Shown: piece after piece, positions 14,717-21,171 of the stretch | Layout of the letters: the number at the start of each line of letters is the position of its first letter | How positions within the stretch are numbered: position 1 is the stretch's first letter | Virus record (IMG/VR): IMGVR_UViG_3300010354_012803 | Location: 1 to 23,916 of that record | Length of the DNA: 23,916 nucleotides | Direction: 5' to 3' (one strand) | Source of the DNA: a virus | The notes under the pieces: model-generated | The model's input: only the letters and a program-made list of their open reading frames with translations | What the model was told of the DNA's origin: nothing | Databases searched by the model: none | Program-made: the position numbers and the translations under genes

Positions 14717-14738
14717 GTATATTAAGACATAAATATAC
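14717..14738 (+). promoter_or_regulatory. Perfect inverted repeat with a late-promoter-like box
   Basis: GTATATT (14717-14723) and AATATAC (14732-14738) form a perfect seven-pair inverted repeat around an eight-base centre. It includes CATAAATA (14728-14735), one base away from the T4 late box, 20 bases before the next ATG. It might be a protein-binding site, a weak hairpin or a late promoter. Confidence 0.25.
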
Positions 14739-14754
14739 TGTAAGATCAAATATC

Positions 14755-15042
14755 ATGAGTAGACCTAAGCCCACAGTTCTAATCGATTATGTCGATAAGC
14801 AAACTTATAAAACAGAACAGATTCTCAGCAGCGAGGGTATTTGGGCAGTATTCTATGACAATCAACCCATTAATTTAAAAAGCCATAACATGCTGGTCAA
14901 CTACCCGGGGCCTAAGTATAAGAAGACCAGTTTCTCAAATCCGGGTCATGCAATTAATCTTTGCAAAAAACTAAACAGTTTGTTCAAAACCGACAAGTTC
15001 ACTGTGGTGTTGTTAAAAAGCGGTGATCAAATCTTCCCCTAA
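14755..15042 (+). CDS. Hypothetical phage protein
   Basis: The 95-residue product has strand-like segments (T-V-L-I-D-Y-V-D, I-W-A-V-F-Y-D), a proline/lysine-rich middle (N-Y-P-G-P-K-Y-K-K-T-S-F-S-N-P-G-H-A) and a helix with I-N-L-C-K-K-L-N. The S-F-S-N-P-G-H-A-x-x-L-x-x-x-L-N pattern recurs in small phage proteins that I cannot name. It overlaps the following gene by 20 bases. Confidence 0.65.
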   Translation: MSRPKPTVLIDYVDKQTYKTEQILSSEGIWAVFYDNQPINLKSHNMLVNYPGPKYKKTSFSNPGHAINLCKKLNSLFKTDKFTVVLLKSGDQIFP

Positions 15043-15394
15043 AAGATACACACAAAGTCAGCTGACCAAAATATTTGCACTGCAACTTGGTCGCTCCACA
15101 GCTGATTTAAAATTTATTTGGCATAATCACACTGATGATTTAAGCATAAGACTTAGCATGACAGGTTATCAATTTGTAATCAAAGAATTAAAATTAAAAG
15201 TTTTTTCCTTTGAGCTGCCTAAACCTTTGACAAATAAAAATTTACTTCAATTAGAAAGATTGTTCCCAGGTCCATATTACTATTGGAGCCGTACTGCTAA
15301 ATTTATTTTGCTAGATGAACAAGATGCCAGCTGGTTACAGTTAATGGGCGGGGATCTTGCTTCTTACTTGGACAATTTAGAAAGTAATACCTAA
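15023..15394 (+). CDS. Hypothetical phage protein
   Basis: The 123-residue product starts with GTG 15023, overlapping the previous gene by 20 bases; no ATG occurs near the start and the ribosome-binding site is weak. Residues 1-20 are basic (S-S-P-K-R-Y-T-Q-S-Q). The body alternates strands with L-K-L-K-V-F-S-F-E-L-P and ends with P-G-P-Y-Y-Y-W, F-I-L-L-D-E and a C-terminal acidic helix. No function recognised. Confidence 0.6.
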   Translation: MIKSSPKRYTQSQLTKIFALQLGRSTADLKFIWHNHTDDLSIRLSMTGYQFVIKELKLKVFSFELPKPLTNKNLLQLERLFPGPYYYWSRTAKFILLDEQDASWLQLMGGDLASYLDNLESNT

Positions 15395-15410
15395 GTATAC
15401 ATTTTTTTTT
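15387..15410 (+). terminator. Weak terminator candidate (short hairpin and T9)
   Basis: ATAC (15387-15390) and GTAT (15395-15398) can form a four-pair stem with a CTAA loop, followed by ACA and nine Ts. It sits at the end of the previous gene and directly before a promoter. The stem is too short for a confident call. Confidence 0.3.
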
Positions 15411-15479
15411 GGTTGACCAAAATTCCTGAATTTGCTATAATAATGGCATACAGTAACAAAACAGGAGTCGAAAATGGCC
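15411..15479 (+). repeat. Promoter/RBS direct repeat, copy A
   Basis: This stretch closely matches 15900-15968. The common parts include AAAATTCC, TTTGCTATAATAATGGC and CAGTAACAAAACAGGAG, continuing to the ATG-GC start codons of both genes. The proteins after the repeat are unrelated. Confidence 0.7.
15413..15441 (+). promoter_or_regulatory. Sigma70-type promoter (copy A)
   Basis: TTGACC (15413-15418), a 17-base spacer ending TTTGC, and TATAAT (15436-15441). The spacer gives an extended TGC -10. The promoter, leader and RBS region is nearly repeated at 15902-15965. Confidence 0.7.
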
Positions 15480-15887
15480 TTTGTTAGTCAAGAGCTTAAA
15501 GCTAAACTGGCACCAAAAATTAAAGCAATTTGCAAAAAATACGGGATCAAAGCCAGCCTGGCTGTTCGCAATCACAGCACTCTTTGTCTGAACATCAAGT
15601 CTGGCAAAATTGATTTTATTGGCAATTCTAATAAAGTCTGTGGTAACGACCATTATCAAGTATCTCGAGGTTTTCAGTCCAATCAGTCTGGTTACGATAA
15701 TGTCAATGTATACCATTACAAAAACCATTACAGTGGTCAGGCCCTAAAGTTTCTGTCAGAAGTTATCCCTGCCATGAATCAAGGCAATCACGATAATTCG
15801 GATATTATGACTGATTACTTTGATGTGGGTTGGTATGTAGATGTTAACATTGGCAAATGGAACAAACCCTACGCCCTTGAAAAGTAA
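15474..15887 (+). CDS. Conserved-looking hypothetical protein
   Basis: The 137-residue product begins with a helix (S-Q-E-L-K-A-K-L-A-P-K-I-K-A-I-C-K-K-Y-G-I-K-A at about 5-27 with substitutions) and a strand region S-L-A-V-R-N-H-S-T-L-C-L-N-I-K-S-G-K-I-D-F-I. The C-terminal half holds H-Y-K-N-H-Y-S-G-Q-A and S-D-I-M-T-D-Y-F-D-V-G-W-Y-V-D-V-N-I-G-x-W-N-K-P-Y. I recall similar proteins in phages and bacteria without a known function. It has its own promoter and an AGGAG site six bases before the ATG. Confidence 0.72.
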   Translation: MAFVSQELKAKLAPKIKAICKKYGIKASLAVRNHSTLCLNIKSGKIDFIGNSNKVCGNDHYQVSRGFQSNQSGYDNVNVYHYKNHYSGQALKFLSEVIPAMNQGNHDNSDIMTDYFDVGWYVDVNIGKWNKPYALEK

Positions 15888-15903
15888 TACTTAGGTAGTA
15901 CTT
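15882..15903 (+). promoter_or_regulatory. Hairpin overlapping stop codon and -35 box
   Basis: AAGTA and TAC (15882-15886, 15888-15890) pair with GTA and TACTT (15895-15897, 15899-15903) with one A-G mismatch and a TTAG loop. It covers the stop codon of the preceding gene and the start of the next -35 element. No T-tract follows. Confidence 0.3.
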
Positions 15904-15968
15904 GCTCAAAATTCCCAATTTTGCTATAATAATGGCTTACAGTAACAAAACAGGAGTTGCAAATGGCT
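15900..15968 (+). repeat. Promoter/RBS direct repeat, copy B
   Basis: Second copy of the promoter/RBS module at 15411-15479, driving the unrelated 96-residue protein. The stretch just before both copies also shares AAAGTAATAC (15381 and 15881). The module appears to have been duplicated as a unit. Confidence 0.7.
15902..15930 (+). promoter_or_regulatory. Sigma70-type promoter (copy B)
   Basis: TTGCTC (15902-15907), 17 bases, TATAAT (15925-15930) with the same TTTTGC extended -10 as copy A. The -35 is a poorer match than that of copy A (TTGACC), so the two may differ in strength. Confidence 0.65.
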
Positions 15969-16253
15969 TCAATCCAGGAAATTAACGCAACCATTATCAG
16001 CGGTGTTTTCACCAATGATCAGTTGGATTCTATTGTAATGGCAATTAAATTTGCTCGAAACCAATTGGCAACAAAAAACAAGTTTTCCTTGGTCAAGGGT
16101 ACTCAGGTCAAGTTTACTAGTAGCCGTTCCGGCCAAGTTGTTCTTGGTACTGTTGAAAAAGTAAACCGCAAGTTTGTAATTGTGCGTGAAAAAATTCCGG
16201 GCGCTTTTGGCATGCAATGGCGAGTGCCTGCTAACATGTTGACTGCGGCATAA
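15963..16253 (+). CDS. Hypothetical small phage protein
   Basis: The 96-residue product uses ATG 15963, placed after AGGAG at the same distance as in the upstream duplicate module. It has an N-terminal helix (T-N-D-Q-L-D-S-I-V-M-A-I-K-F-A-R) and a C-terminal small beta region: K-G-T-Q-V-K-F-T, V-L-G-T-V-E-K-V, F-V-I-V-R-E. This could be an SH3-like or KOW-like barrel. A nucleic-acid or protein-binding adaptor is possible; no function is known. Confidence 0.7.
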   Translation: MASIQEINATIISGVFTNDQLDSIVMAIKFARNQLATKNKFSLVKGTQVKFTSSRSGQVVLGTVEKVNRKFVIVREKIPGAFGMQWRVPANMLTAA

Positions 16254-16259
16254 TAGCAA

Positions 16260-16288
16260 CAGACAATAATTCACTAATCAGGTATAAT
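16260..16288 (+). promoter_or_regulatory. Sigma70-type promoter before MoxR
   Basis: CAGACA (16260-16265), 17 bases, TATAAT (16283-16288). The leader then has an AAGGAG site before the MoxR ATG. The -35 matches the consensus at four of six positions. Confidence 0.55.
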
Positions 16289-16311
16289 ATAGTTTTAGCA
16301 AAGGAGAAAAC

Positions 16312-17424
16312 ATGTCTAAGGACTCATCAATCACTGAACATCGCACTGTAACTGCACTGACAGCTCGTCGTGCTATTATTAAGTGTTTTAAGAAACAACG
16401 ACCCTTGTTCTTGTGGGGGCCGCCCGGTATTGGCAAATCTGAATTGGTTGCTGGAATTGCCAAAGACATGGGTGGTCTGATGATTGACCTTCGTCTTGCA
16501 CAGATGGAACCCACCGACCTGCGTGGTATTCCTTATTACAATAAAGACAAAGGCCTTATGGATTGGGCGCCGCCCATTGATTTGCCCAGCCAAGAACTGG
16601 CAGACCAATATCCTCTTATTTGTCTGTTCTTGGACGAAATGAACAGTGCGGCTCCAAGCATTCAGGCCGCGGCCTATCAGCTGGTTTTGAATCGCAGGAT
16701 TGGCAAATATGTTTTGCCTGACAATGTAGTAGTGATTGCCGCTGGTAACCGCGAAAGCGACAAAGGTGTTACTTATCGTATGCCTGCTCCGCTGGCTAAT
16801 CGTTTTGTCCACTTGGAAATGCGAGTAGACCACGAAGCTTGGGAACAATGGGCTACCCTTAACAAAATCAACTCTGATGTGGTTGGTTACATTGGCTTTG
16901 CTAAACAGGATCTTTTTGACTTTGACCCCCGAAGCTCAAGCCGGTCATTTCCAACTCCCCGTTCTTGGACTTTTGTCAGTGAACTCTTGGAGGACGATGA
17001 CTGTACCGACAGCGAGCTAACTGATTTGATTTCAGGTGCTGTGGGTGAAGGCGTTGCAGTTAAGTTCATGGCACACCGCAAGGTTGCAGGCCAACTGCCT
17101 AAGCCTGAAGATATTCTGAACGGCAAAGTCACTGACCTTAAAGTTAAAGAAATTTCGGCCATGTACAGTTTGACAGTGAGCCTGTGCTATGAACTTCAAG
17201 ACTATATTCAGAAAGTCAGCGGCAAGCCTGATGAAAAATTTCACACCATGGCTGACTATTTCTTCCGTTACATGATGGATAATTTTACCACAGAACTTAC
17301 CGTTATGGGTGCTCGTGTTGCACTGACCACTTACAATCTGCCGTTTGTTCCTGGCAAGCTCAAGCATTTTGATGAGTTCCACAAACGATTTGGCAAATAC
17401 ATTGTGGCTGCTAACACCAAGTAA
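16312..17424 (+). CDS. MoxR-family AAA+ ATPase
   Basis: The 370-residue protein has an AAA+ core: Walker A G-P-P-G-I-G-K-S (36-43), Walker B C-L-F-L-D-E (Asp108-Glu109), sensor-1 Asn146 in I-A-A-G-N-R, and A-N-R-F at 162-165 with Arg164 as an arginine-finger-like residue. M-E-P-T-D-L-R-G-I-P (65-74) is typical of MoxR proteins. MoxR ATPases are chaperone-like machines that usually work with a VWA-domain protein, often on metal insertion or complex assembly. The HExxH/VWA protein at 17848 is the obvious partner, separated by one small gene. It has its own promoter and a strong AAGGAG site. Confidence 0.9.
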   Translation: MSKDSSITEHRTVTALTARRAIIKCFKKQRPLFLWGPPGIGKSELVAGIAKDMGGLMIDLRLAQMEPTDLRGIPYYNKDKGLMDWAPPIDLPSQELADQYPLICLFLDEMNSAAPSIQAAAYQLVLNRRIGKYVLPDNVVVIAAGNRESDKGVTYRMPAPLANRFVHLEMRVDHEAWEQWATLNKINSDVVGYIGFAKQDLFDFDPRSSSRSFPTPRSWTFVSELLEDDDCTDSELTDLISGAVGEGVAVKFMAHRKVAGQLPKPEDILNGKVTDLKVKEISAMYSLTVSLCYELQDYIQKVSGKPDEKFHTMADYFFRYMMDNFTTELTVMGARVALTTYNLPFVPGKLKHFDEFHKRFGKYIVAANTK

Positions 17425-17479
17425 GTTTTAGGGGCAGGGTCTTACTCCTTTCTCCCGTAAGTCCCCAACTGTATAGGAG
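17421..17479 (+). promoter_or_regulatory. Structured intergenic RNA with alternative pairings and RBS complement
   Basis: CTTAC (17441-17445) can pair with GTAAG at 17421-17425 (covering the MoxR stop) or with GTAAG at 17457-17461, where GGGG (17431-17434) and CCCC (17463-17466) extend the second fold. CTCCT (17445-17449) is complementary to the AGGAG ribosome-binding site (17475-17479) of the next gene. The set could switch or sequester translation of the small protein at 17486. This is read from sequence and untested. Confidence 0.35.
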
Positions 17480-17485
17480 CGAATT

Positions 17486-17782
17486 TTGAGCATCAAAATT
17501 GTAGAACTTGATTGGAGATTCAAAGGTCGTAAAGCCTTTAAATATAGAGTTGGATTACAAGATTCTATGGAAAGTTCTACTCCCCAATTGGCCAAGTGGC
17601 TAAAATGGGCAACTGAAACATGGGGTATGAGTGTGCCTTTGGATATGTTTCTCAGTAATACCGAATTCGAAAGAAATCCACATTGGGTCTGGCATCATTA
17701 TGACAGCGTGACTTGGAAACGCCTGTATTTACTGCTAAAGTCCGATCAAGACCTGGCATTATTCAAACTTAAATGGATGTAG
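17486..17782 (+). CDS. Small protein, possible early member of the F-x-L-K-W family
   Basis: The 98-residue product starts with TTG 17486, seven bases after AGGAG; no ATG fits. The C-terminus (L-A-L-F-K-L-K-W-M) matches the F-x-L-[RK]-W motif of the small proteins at 19119-22124. The middle has K-W-L-K-W-A-T-E-T-W-G, comparable to their W-C segment. It lies between the MoxR and VWA genes, which links this family to them by position. No domain or function is known. Confidence 0.6.
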   Translation: MSIKIVELDWRFKGRKAFKYRVGLQDSMESSTPQLAKWLKWATETWGMSVPLDMFLSNTEFERNPHWVWHHYDSVTWKRLYLLLKSDQDLALFKLKWM

Positions 17783-17795
17783 TACTTGAGTATTA

Positions 17796-17824
17796 ATGAC
17801 AAATATTCATAAATCTGCTATAAT
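17796..17824 (+). promoter_or_regulatory. Sigma70-type promoter before the VWA gene
   Basis: ATGACA (17796-17801), 17 bases, TATAAT (17819-17824), with TGC before the -10. AAGGAG follows at the usual distance from the ATG. The stretch GTAGTACTTG (17779-17788) just upstream also occurs before promoter copy B at 15896-15905. Confidence 0.6.
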
Positions 17825-17847
17825 ATATACATTAACAAGGAGTATAA

Positions 17848-19119
17848 ATGTCAAGTTCGGACTCTAAACAAAAAGGCATTGGCGGCAGATTAACTGACAC
17901 GGTTGATCCTGCTTTGGATCGTGCAGTGCGTGAAAAACTAACCACTGCTCGAATCGGACTTTTGCTTAAGGCGCCTTTCTTTGGTAATCTTGCTACTCGA
18001 CTGCAATTGGTTAACGCAGATGCATGGTGCAGTACCGCAGCCACCGATGGTCGCAAATTCTATTACAATACTGATTTTGTAAACAAACTCAAACCCAAAG
18101 AGTTGGAGTTTTTGTTTGGGCACGAAGTTTTGCATAATGTCTATGATCACATGGGTCGTAACGGCGACCGTGACCGTAGATTGTTTAATTGCGCCGCAGA
18201 CTTCTGTGTGAACAGTGACTTGATTGAGCAACGAATCGGCGATAAGATTACTCCTTGCCTTTACGATGCAAAATACAAAGGGTGGAGTGCTGAAGAAGTT
18301 TACGATGACCTTTATGACCAAGCAGAAAAAATTGATATCAGCAACCTGCTGGATCAGTTGCTGGATGAGCACTTAGATGGCGAAGGTGCTGACGGTGACG
18401 ATGATGGTGAAGAAAAAGATGGTAAAGGTCGTCCTCGACTGAGCAAGGAAGAACGCCAACAGATTAAAGATGAAATTCGTGAAGCTTTGTTGCAGGCAGC
18501 GCAGGCCACTGGGGCAGGAAACTTGCCGTCAGGAGTCAAACGACTTATTAAAGATTTGACCCAGCCTGTAGTTAACTGGCGTGACTTGTTGGAGCAACAA
18601 ATTCAAAGCACTGTTAAAAGTGACTTTACTTGGATGCGCCCCAGTCGCCGCAGTTGGCATTTGGATGCTGTAATGCCTGGCATGATTCCAGGAGAACAGA
18701 TTGATGTTTGTATTGCCATTGACACATCTGGTTCGATTGGTGAAGCAGACATCAAGGCTTTTATGGCAGAAATTAAAGGCATCATGGAATCCTATGATGA
18801 GTACAAAATACAAGTGTGGAGTTTCGATACTGAAGTTTATAATCATCAAACTTTTTCCAGCGACACACTAGACGACATTCTGACCTATGAACCTCAAGGC
18901 GGCGGTGGTACTGACTTTATGGCTAACTGGGAATATATGAAAGCCAATGATATTCAGCCTAAAAAGTTTATCATGTTTACAGACGGAATGCCGTTTGGTG
19001 AGTGGGGAGATGCAGATTATTGCGACACGGTGTTTATCATCAAAGGCAATGAACAGGCAGAACCACCGTTTGGTGTTTGGGCAATTTATGAAAGAGCCAA
19101 AGAATTGGCAAAGACTTAA
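17848..19119 (+). CDS. Metallopeptidase-like and VWA-domain protein, MoxR partner
   Basis: The 423-residue protein has an N-terminal domain with H-E-V-L-H (His92-Glu93-x-x-His96), the zinc-binding motif of a peptidase-like domain. An acidic linker (about 170-200) follows, then a helical segment, then a C-terminal VWA domain. The VWA metal-binding (MIDAS) motif is intact: Asp292-Thr-Ser294-Gly-Ser296, Thr355 in G-G-G-G-T-D-F, and an F-T-D-G segment. This two-domain layout matches DUF2201-type proteins that pair with MoxR ATPases. The target is unknown; a role in assembling or dismantling a host or phage complex is inference. It starts after a strong AAGGAG and ends with TAATG, joining it to the small-gene array. 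Confidence 0.85.
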   Translation: MSSSDSKQKGIGGRLTDTVDPALDRAVREKLTTARIGLLLKAPFFGNLATRLQLVNADAWCSTAATDGRKFYYNTDFVNKLKPKELEFLFGHEVLHNVYDHMGRNGDRDRRLFNCAADFCVNSDLIEQRIGDKITPCLYDAKYKGWSAEEVYDDLYDQAEKIDISNLLDQLLDEHLDGEGADGDDDGEEKDGKGRPRLSKEERQQIKDEIREALLQAAQATGAGNLPSGVKRLIKDLTQPVVNWRDLLEQQIQSTVKSDFTWMRPSRRSWHLDAVMPGMIPGEQIDVCIAIDTSGSIGEADIKAFMAEIKGIMESYDEYKIQVWSFDTEVYNHQTFSSDTLDDILTYEPQGGGGTDFMANWEYMKANDIQPKKFIMFTDGMPFGEWGDADYCDTVFIIKGNEQAEPPFGVWAIYERAKELAKT

Positions 19120-19355
19120 TGAGCGCAATCTACACTATTGAACACCACTCTAGTCGTAGAAACACCATAAGGGTCCACTTCTTAGACGAGGGGTGGGCCC
19201 AAGTTAATGACTATAATCATTGGATTCAAGAAACAATTGATGAAATGGTATTGTGGTGTGACCAACACAAGTGTGGTGAGAGAACTGCCTATGACATGTT
19301 TAGATTTGCTAGTAAAAAAGAACTGACCATGTTTTTACTGCGGTGGGACAAATGA
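19119..19355 (+). CDS. Small paralogous array protein 1
   Basis: The 78-residue product is the first of the tandem array and starts in the VWA gene's TAATG. It shows the central W-C segment (E-M-V-L-W-C-D-Q-H-K-C-G), an aromatic segment (Y-D-M-F-R-F-A) and the C-terminal motif L-T-M-F-L-L-R-W-D-K. It is acidic with several histidines. Function unknown. Confidence 0.75.
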   Translation: MSAIYTIEHHSSRRNTIRVHFLDEGWAQVNDYNHWIQETIDEMVLWCDQHKCGERTAYDMFRFASKKELTMFLLRWDK

Positions 19356-19585
19356 ACCAAAAAGTTTTTATAGAAAAAAATTCCTATCAATTGGTCAGTG
19401 ATGAGCGCGATATCATGCTACCTTGGAAACTTACCAAAGAAATTCAGACATGGTGTAATGCTAACAATATAATAGCAGAACAGAATCCACAACAAGTAAT
19501 ACTTCAAACCGCGTTTGGGGTTGCTCTTTGGCGTATTAAAGACGAAAAACAAAGAATGTGGTTTGCCTTGAGGTGGTCGTCATGA
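19352..19585 (+). CDS. Small paralogous array protein 2
   Basis: The 77-residue product uses ATG 19352, the ATGA of the previous stop; an upstream in-frame start at 19343 is less likely. It has I-Q-T-W-C-N-A-N-N centrally and ends M-W-F-A-L-R-W-S-S. The 3' end codons (TTG AGG TGG TCG TCA TGA) supply the AGG-rich ribosome-binding site and start of the next gene. Function unknown. Confidence 0.75.
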   Translation: MNQKVFIEKNSYQLVSDERDIMLPWKLTKEIQTWCNANNIIAEQNPQQVILQTAFGVALWRIKDEKQRMWFALRWSS

Positions 19586-19854
19586 CTGGAGATATAAAAC
19601 TGATTAAAGAAATAGCTAATGCAACAGCCAAAGAATTACAAGAAGAAATAGATTGGGAAGTTCTATGCGAAATGTTAAAAGAAATAGATTGGGTCGAAGT
19701 CAAATTAGATTGGCCAAAAATGACTGCGTCTTTAACACACGAAATTAAAGAATGGTGCAGGGCAAATTTAAAAAATGCTTATCACGCTCGAGGGCGTACC
19801 TGGATATTTTCAACAGAAAAAGATGCTAGCATGTTTATATTAAGGTGGTCATGA
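19582..19854 (+). CDS. Small paralogous array protein 3
   Basis: The 90-residue product is the longest core member. It begins with an amphipathic helical extension containing two near-repeats (E-E-I-D-W-E and K-E-I-D-W-V), then the shared region E-I-K-E-W-C-R-A-N-L and the end D-A-S-M-F-I-L-R-W-S. ATG 19582 overlaps the previous stop. The internal repeat suggests the extension arose by a local duplication. Function unknown. Confidence 0.75.
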   Translation: MTGDIKLIKEIANATAKELQEEIDWEVLCEMLKEIDWVEVKLDWPKMTASLTHEIKEWCRANLKNAYHARGRTWIFSTEKDASMFILRWS

Positions 19855-20024
19855 CTGCTCCACATCGCTGTCGCTGGCAGTATAACGGGGCGGCGCCGTT
19901 CAATGACATTGTTGCCTGGTGTGGGAAACATTTCGGCAGTAATGCCACTTGGAGTTATCTCAATGAAACTATCTATTTTAAGGATGAACGAGAATACACT
20001 TTATTCTTGTTAAGGTGGTCATGA
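19851..20024 (+). CDS. Small paralogous array protein 4 (57 aa)
   Basis: This 57-residue gene fills the space between 19854 and 20021 exactly, with ATGA overlaps at both ends. The product has D-I-V-A-W-C-G-K-H-F-G, then I-Y-F-K-D-E-R-E-Y, and ends T-L-F-L-L-R-W-S. It is the shortest member and shows the minimal unit of the family: short variable head, W-C-x-x-H-F-G, a strand, and F-x-L-R-W-S. Confidence 0.75.
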   Translation: MTAPHRCRWQYNGAAPFNDIVAWCGKHFGSNATWSYLNETIYFKDEREYTLFLLRWS

Positions 20025-20245
20025 AGTCAAAAAGTGAAACACAGTTTCCCTACAGTGCTAGGACAGAACATGACCATGAGGTGGTGGTGCCTTGGTGTGA
20101 ACAACATTTTGGTGAGTTTGGTGACAGATGGTATCGCTACGGCACTGACATTGCTCGGGGTATTGTGACCACCTTGCCATCTTTTGACCATTACCGATTT
20201 GTTCACAGTGAAGATGCTGTGTTGTTTCAGTTGAGGTGGTCATGA
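20021..20245 (+). CDS. Small paralogous array protein 5
   Basis: The 74-residue product uses ATG 20021, overlapping the previous stop. It has V-V-V-P-W-C-E-Q-H-F-G, closely like W-C-G-K-H-F-G of the preceding gene, and ends D-A-V-L-F-Q-L-R-W-S. A longer connector (about 35 residues) separates the two motifs. The gene is more GC-rich than the array start. Function unknown. Confidence 0.75.
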   Translation: MKSKSETQFPYSARTEHDHEVVVPWCEQHFGEFGDRWYRYGTDIARGIVTTLPSFDHYRFVHSEDAVLFQLRWS

Positions 20246-20475
20246 CACACCTGCCACGGCATGGTCGCTATGAAATTTTCAGCACCGGAGGCAGGACCTA
20301 CTGTTTTGACGACCCTGGCTGGATCAATTGGATTCCATCAGATTCTGAGATGTTTGTTTGGATTCGCAGTCAAGATCCGGTGTTATGGTCGCCCATGACT
20401 AAGGATCCTGCCAGCAATGTGGCCTTGTATTTGGATCCTAGGTTGTATATGATATGGAAATTGCGTTGGGTATGA
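20242..20475 (+). CDS. Small paralogous array protein 6 (divergent)
   Basis: The 77-residue product keeps the C-terminal L-Y-M-I-W-K-L-R-W-V motif and the ATGA junctions but has F-V-W-I-R-S-Q-D in place of the W-C segment. The head is rich in Gly, Asp and Trp (Y-C-F-D-D-P-G-W-I-N-W-I-P). It is the most divergent core member. Function unknown. Confidence 0.7.
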   Translation: MTHLPRHGRYEIFSTGGRTYCFDDPGWINWIPSDSEMFVWIRSQDPVLWSPMTKDPASNVALYLDPRLYMIWKLRWV

Positions 20476-20681
20476 GAACATTGAAAAAAACTCTGTGGCC
20501 GCACTGTGTGACACTGCCCATAGACGACACTGGCATGAAGATTGACCGTGTAGAAGCATGGTTGGCTGAGCAGTTGGGTGCGTTTCGTGATCAGTGGAAT
20601 GCAGTCTATGGGCATAATCGAACTGATTATTACTTCAAAGATGCAGACACTGCCACATTGTTTGCGCTGAAATGGTCATGA
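20472..20681 (+). CDS. Small paralogous array protein 7
   Basis: ATG 20472 is chosen over 20454 because it forms the ATGA junction seen in the rest of the array. The 69-residue product has V-E-A-W-L-A-E-Q-L-G-A-F-R-D-Q-W in the W-C region (Cys replaced by Leu) and ends T-A-T-L-F-A-L-K-W-S. The arginine of the motif is lysine here. Function unknown. Confidence 0.72.
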   Translation: MRTLKKTLWPHCVTLPIDDTGMKIDRVEAWLAEQLGAFRDQWNAVYGHNRTDYYFKDADTATLFALKWS

Positions 20682-20926
20682 CTGACTCAGTCTCAGTTAA
20701 ACCAGTGCGGGTCAGAGGCCTGCCCTATGAAGTAACGATCAGCAAGCACCAGCACCACAAGGCTGAATCTTGGTGTCGTGCTAATTTGGGACCGCGGTGG
20801 GAAGCCTTGAGCAATCGCACCGGTGAGTGGTGCTGCTTTTGGGCCGGTTTCCAACAAGGCGGCGGCTATCGTTACTATTTTGAGAGTGAACAGACTGCTA
20901 TATTGTTTGCGTTGAGGTGGGCCTAA
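20678..20926 (+). CDS. Small paralogous array protein 8
   Basis: The 82-residue product starts at ATG 20678 (ATGA). It has A-E-S-W-C-R-A-N-L-G-P-R-W, very like the R-A-N-L of array protein 3, then Y-R-Y-Y-F-E-S-E-Q and T-A-I-L-F-A-L-R-W-A. A C-C-F-W segment lies in the connector. The end is TAA overlapping ATG rather than ATGA. Function unknown. Confidence 0.75.
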   Translation: MTDSVSVKPVRVRGLPYEVTISKHQHHKAESWCRANLGPRWEALSNRTGEWCCFWAGFQQGGGYRYYFESEQTAILFALRWA

Positions 20927-21171
20927 TGTGGCAACTAGATAGACATCATATGTTGCATATGTGCTTTGACAATATACAAAAAGGCGATATAGTGTCAGTA
21001 GAACACGATTGGGTTCGAACATTTGCTCTGCTACCACACAGAACCATTGGTGGACGGTATGTTTGGTTAAAAACGGTCTACTGTCGCAGGGTTTGGGTCT
21101 ATACCGGATTCATTGACGAGCCCGACACACAGTATGCAGAATTATTTGATATTTTAATAAATGAAAATTGA
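20926..21171 (+). CDS. Hypothetical small phage protein, not an F-x-L-R-W member
   Basis: The 81-residue product starts in the TAATG of the previous gene and has a different pattern: D-I-V-S-V-E-H-D-W, L-P-H-R-T-I-G-G-R-Y-V-W-L-K, R-V-W-V-Y-T-G-F-I-D-E-P and Y-A-E-L-F-D-I-L. It resembles the gene at 11116-11349 in overall layout and small phage proteins that I recall with the T-G-F-x-D-E-P segment. It breaks the paralogue array. Function unknown. Confidence 0.7.
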   Translation: MWQLDRHHMLHMCFDNIQKGDIVSVEHDWVRTFALLPHRTIGGRYVWLKTVYCRRVWVYTGFIDEPDTQYAELFDILINEN

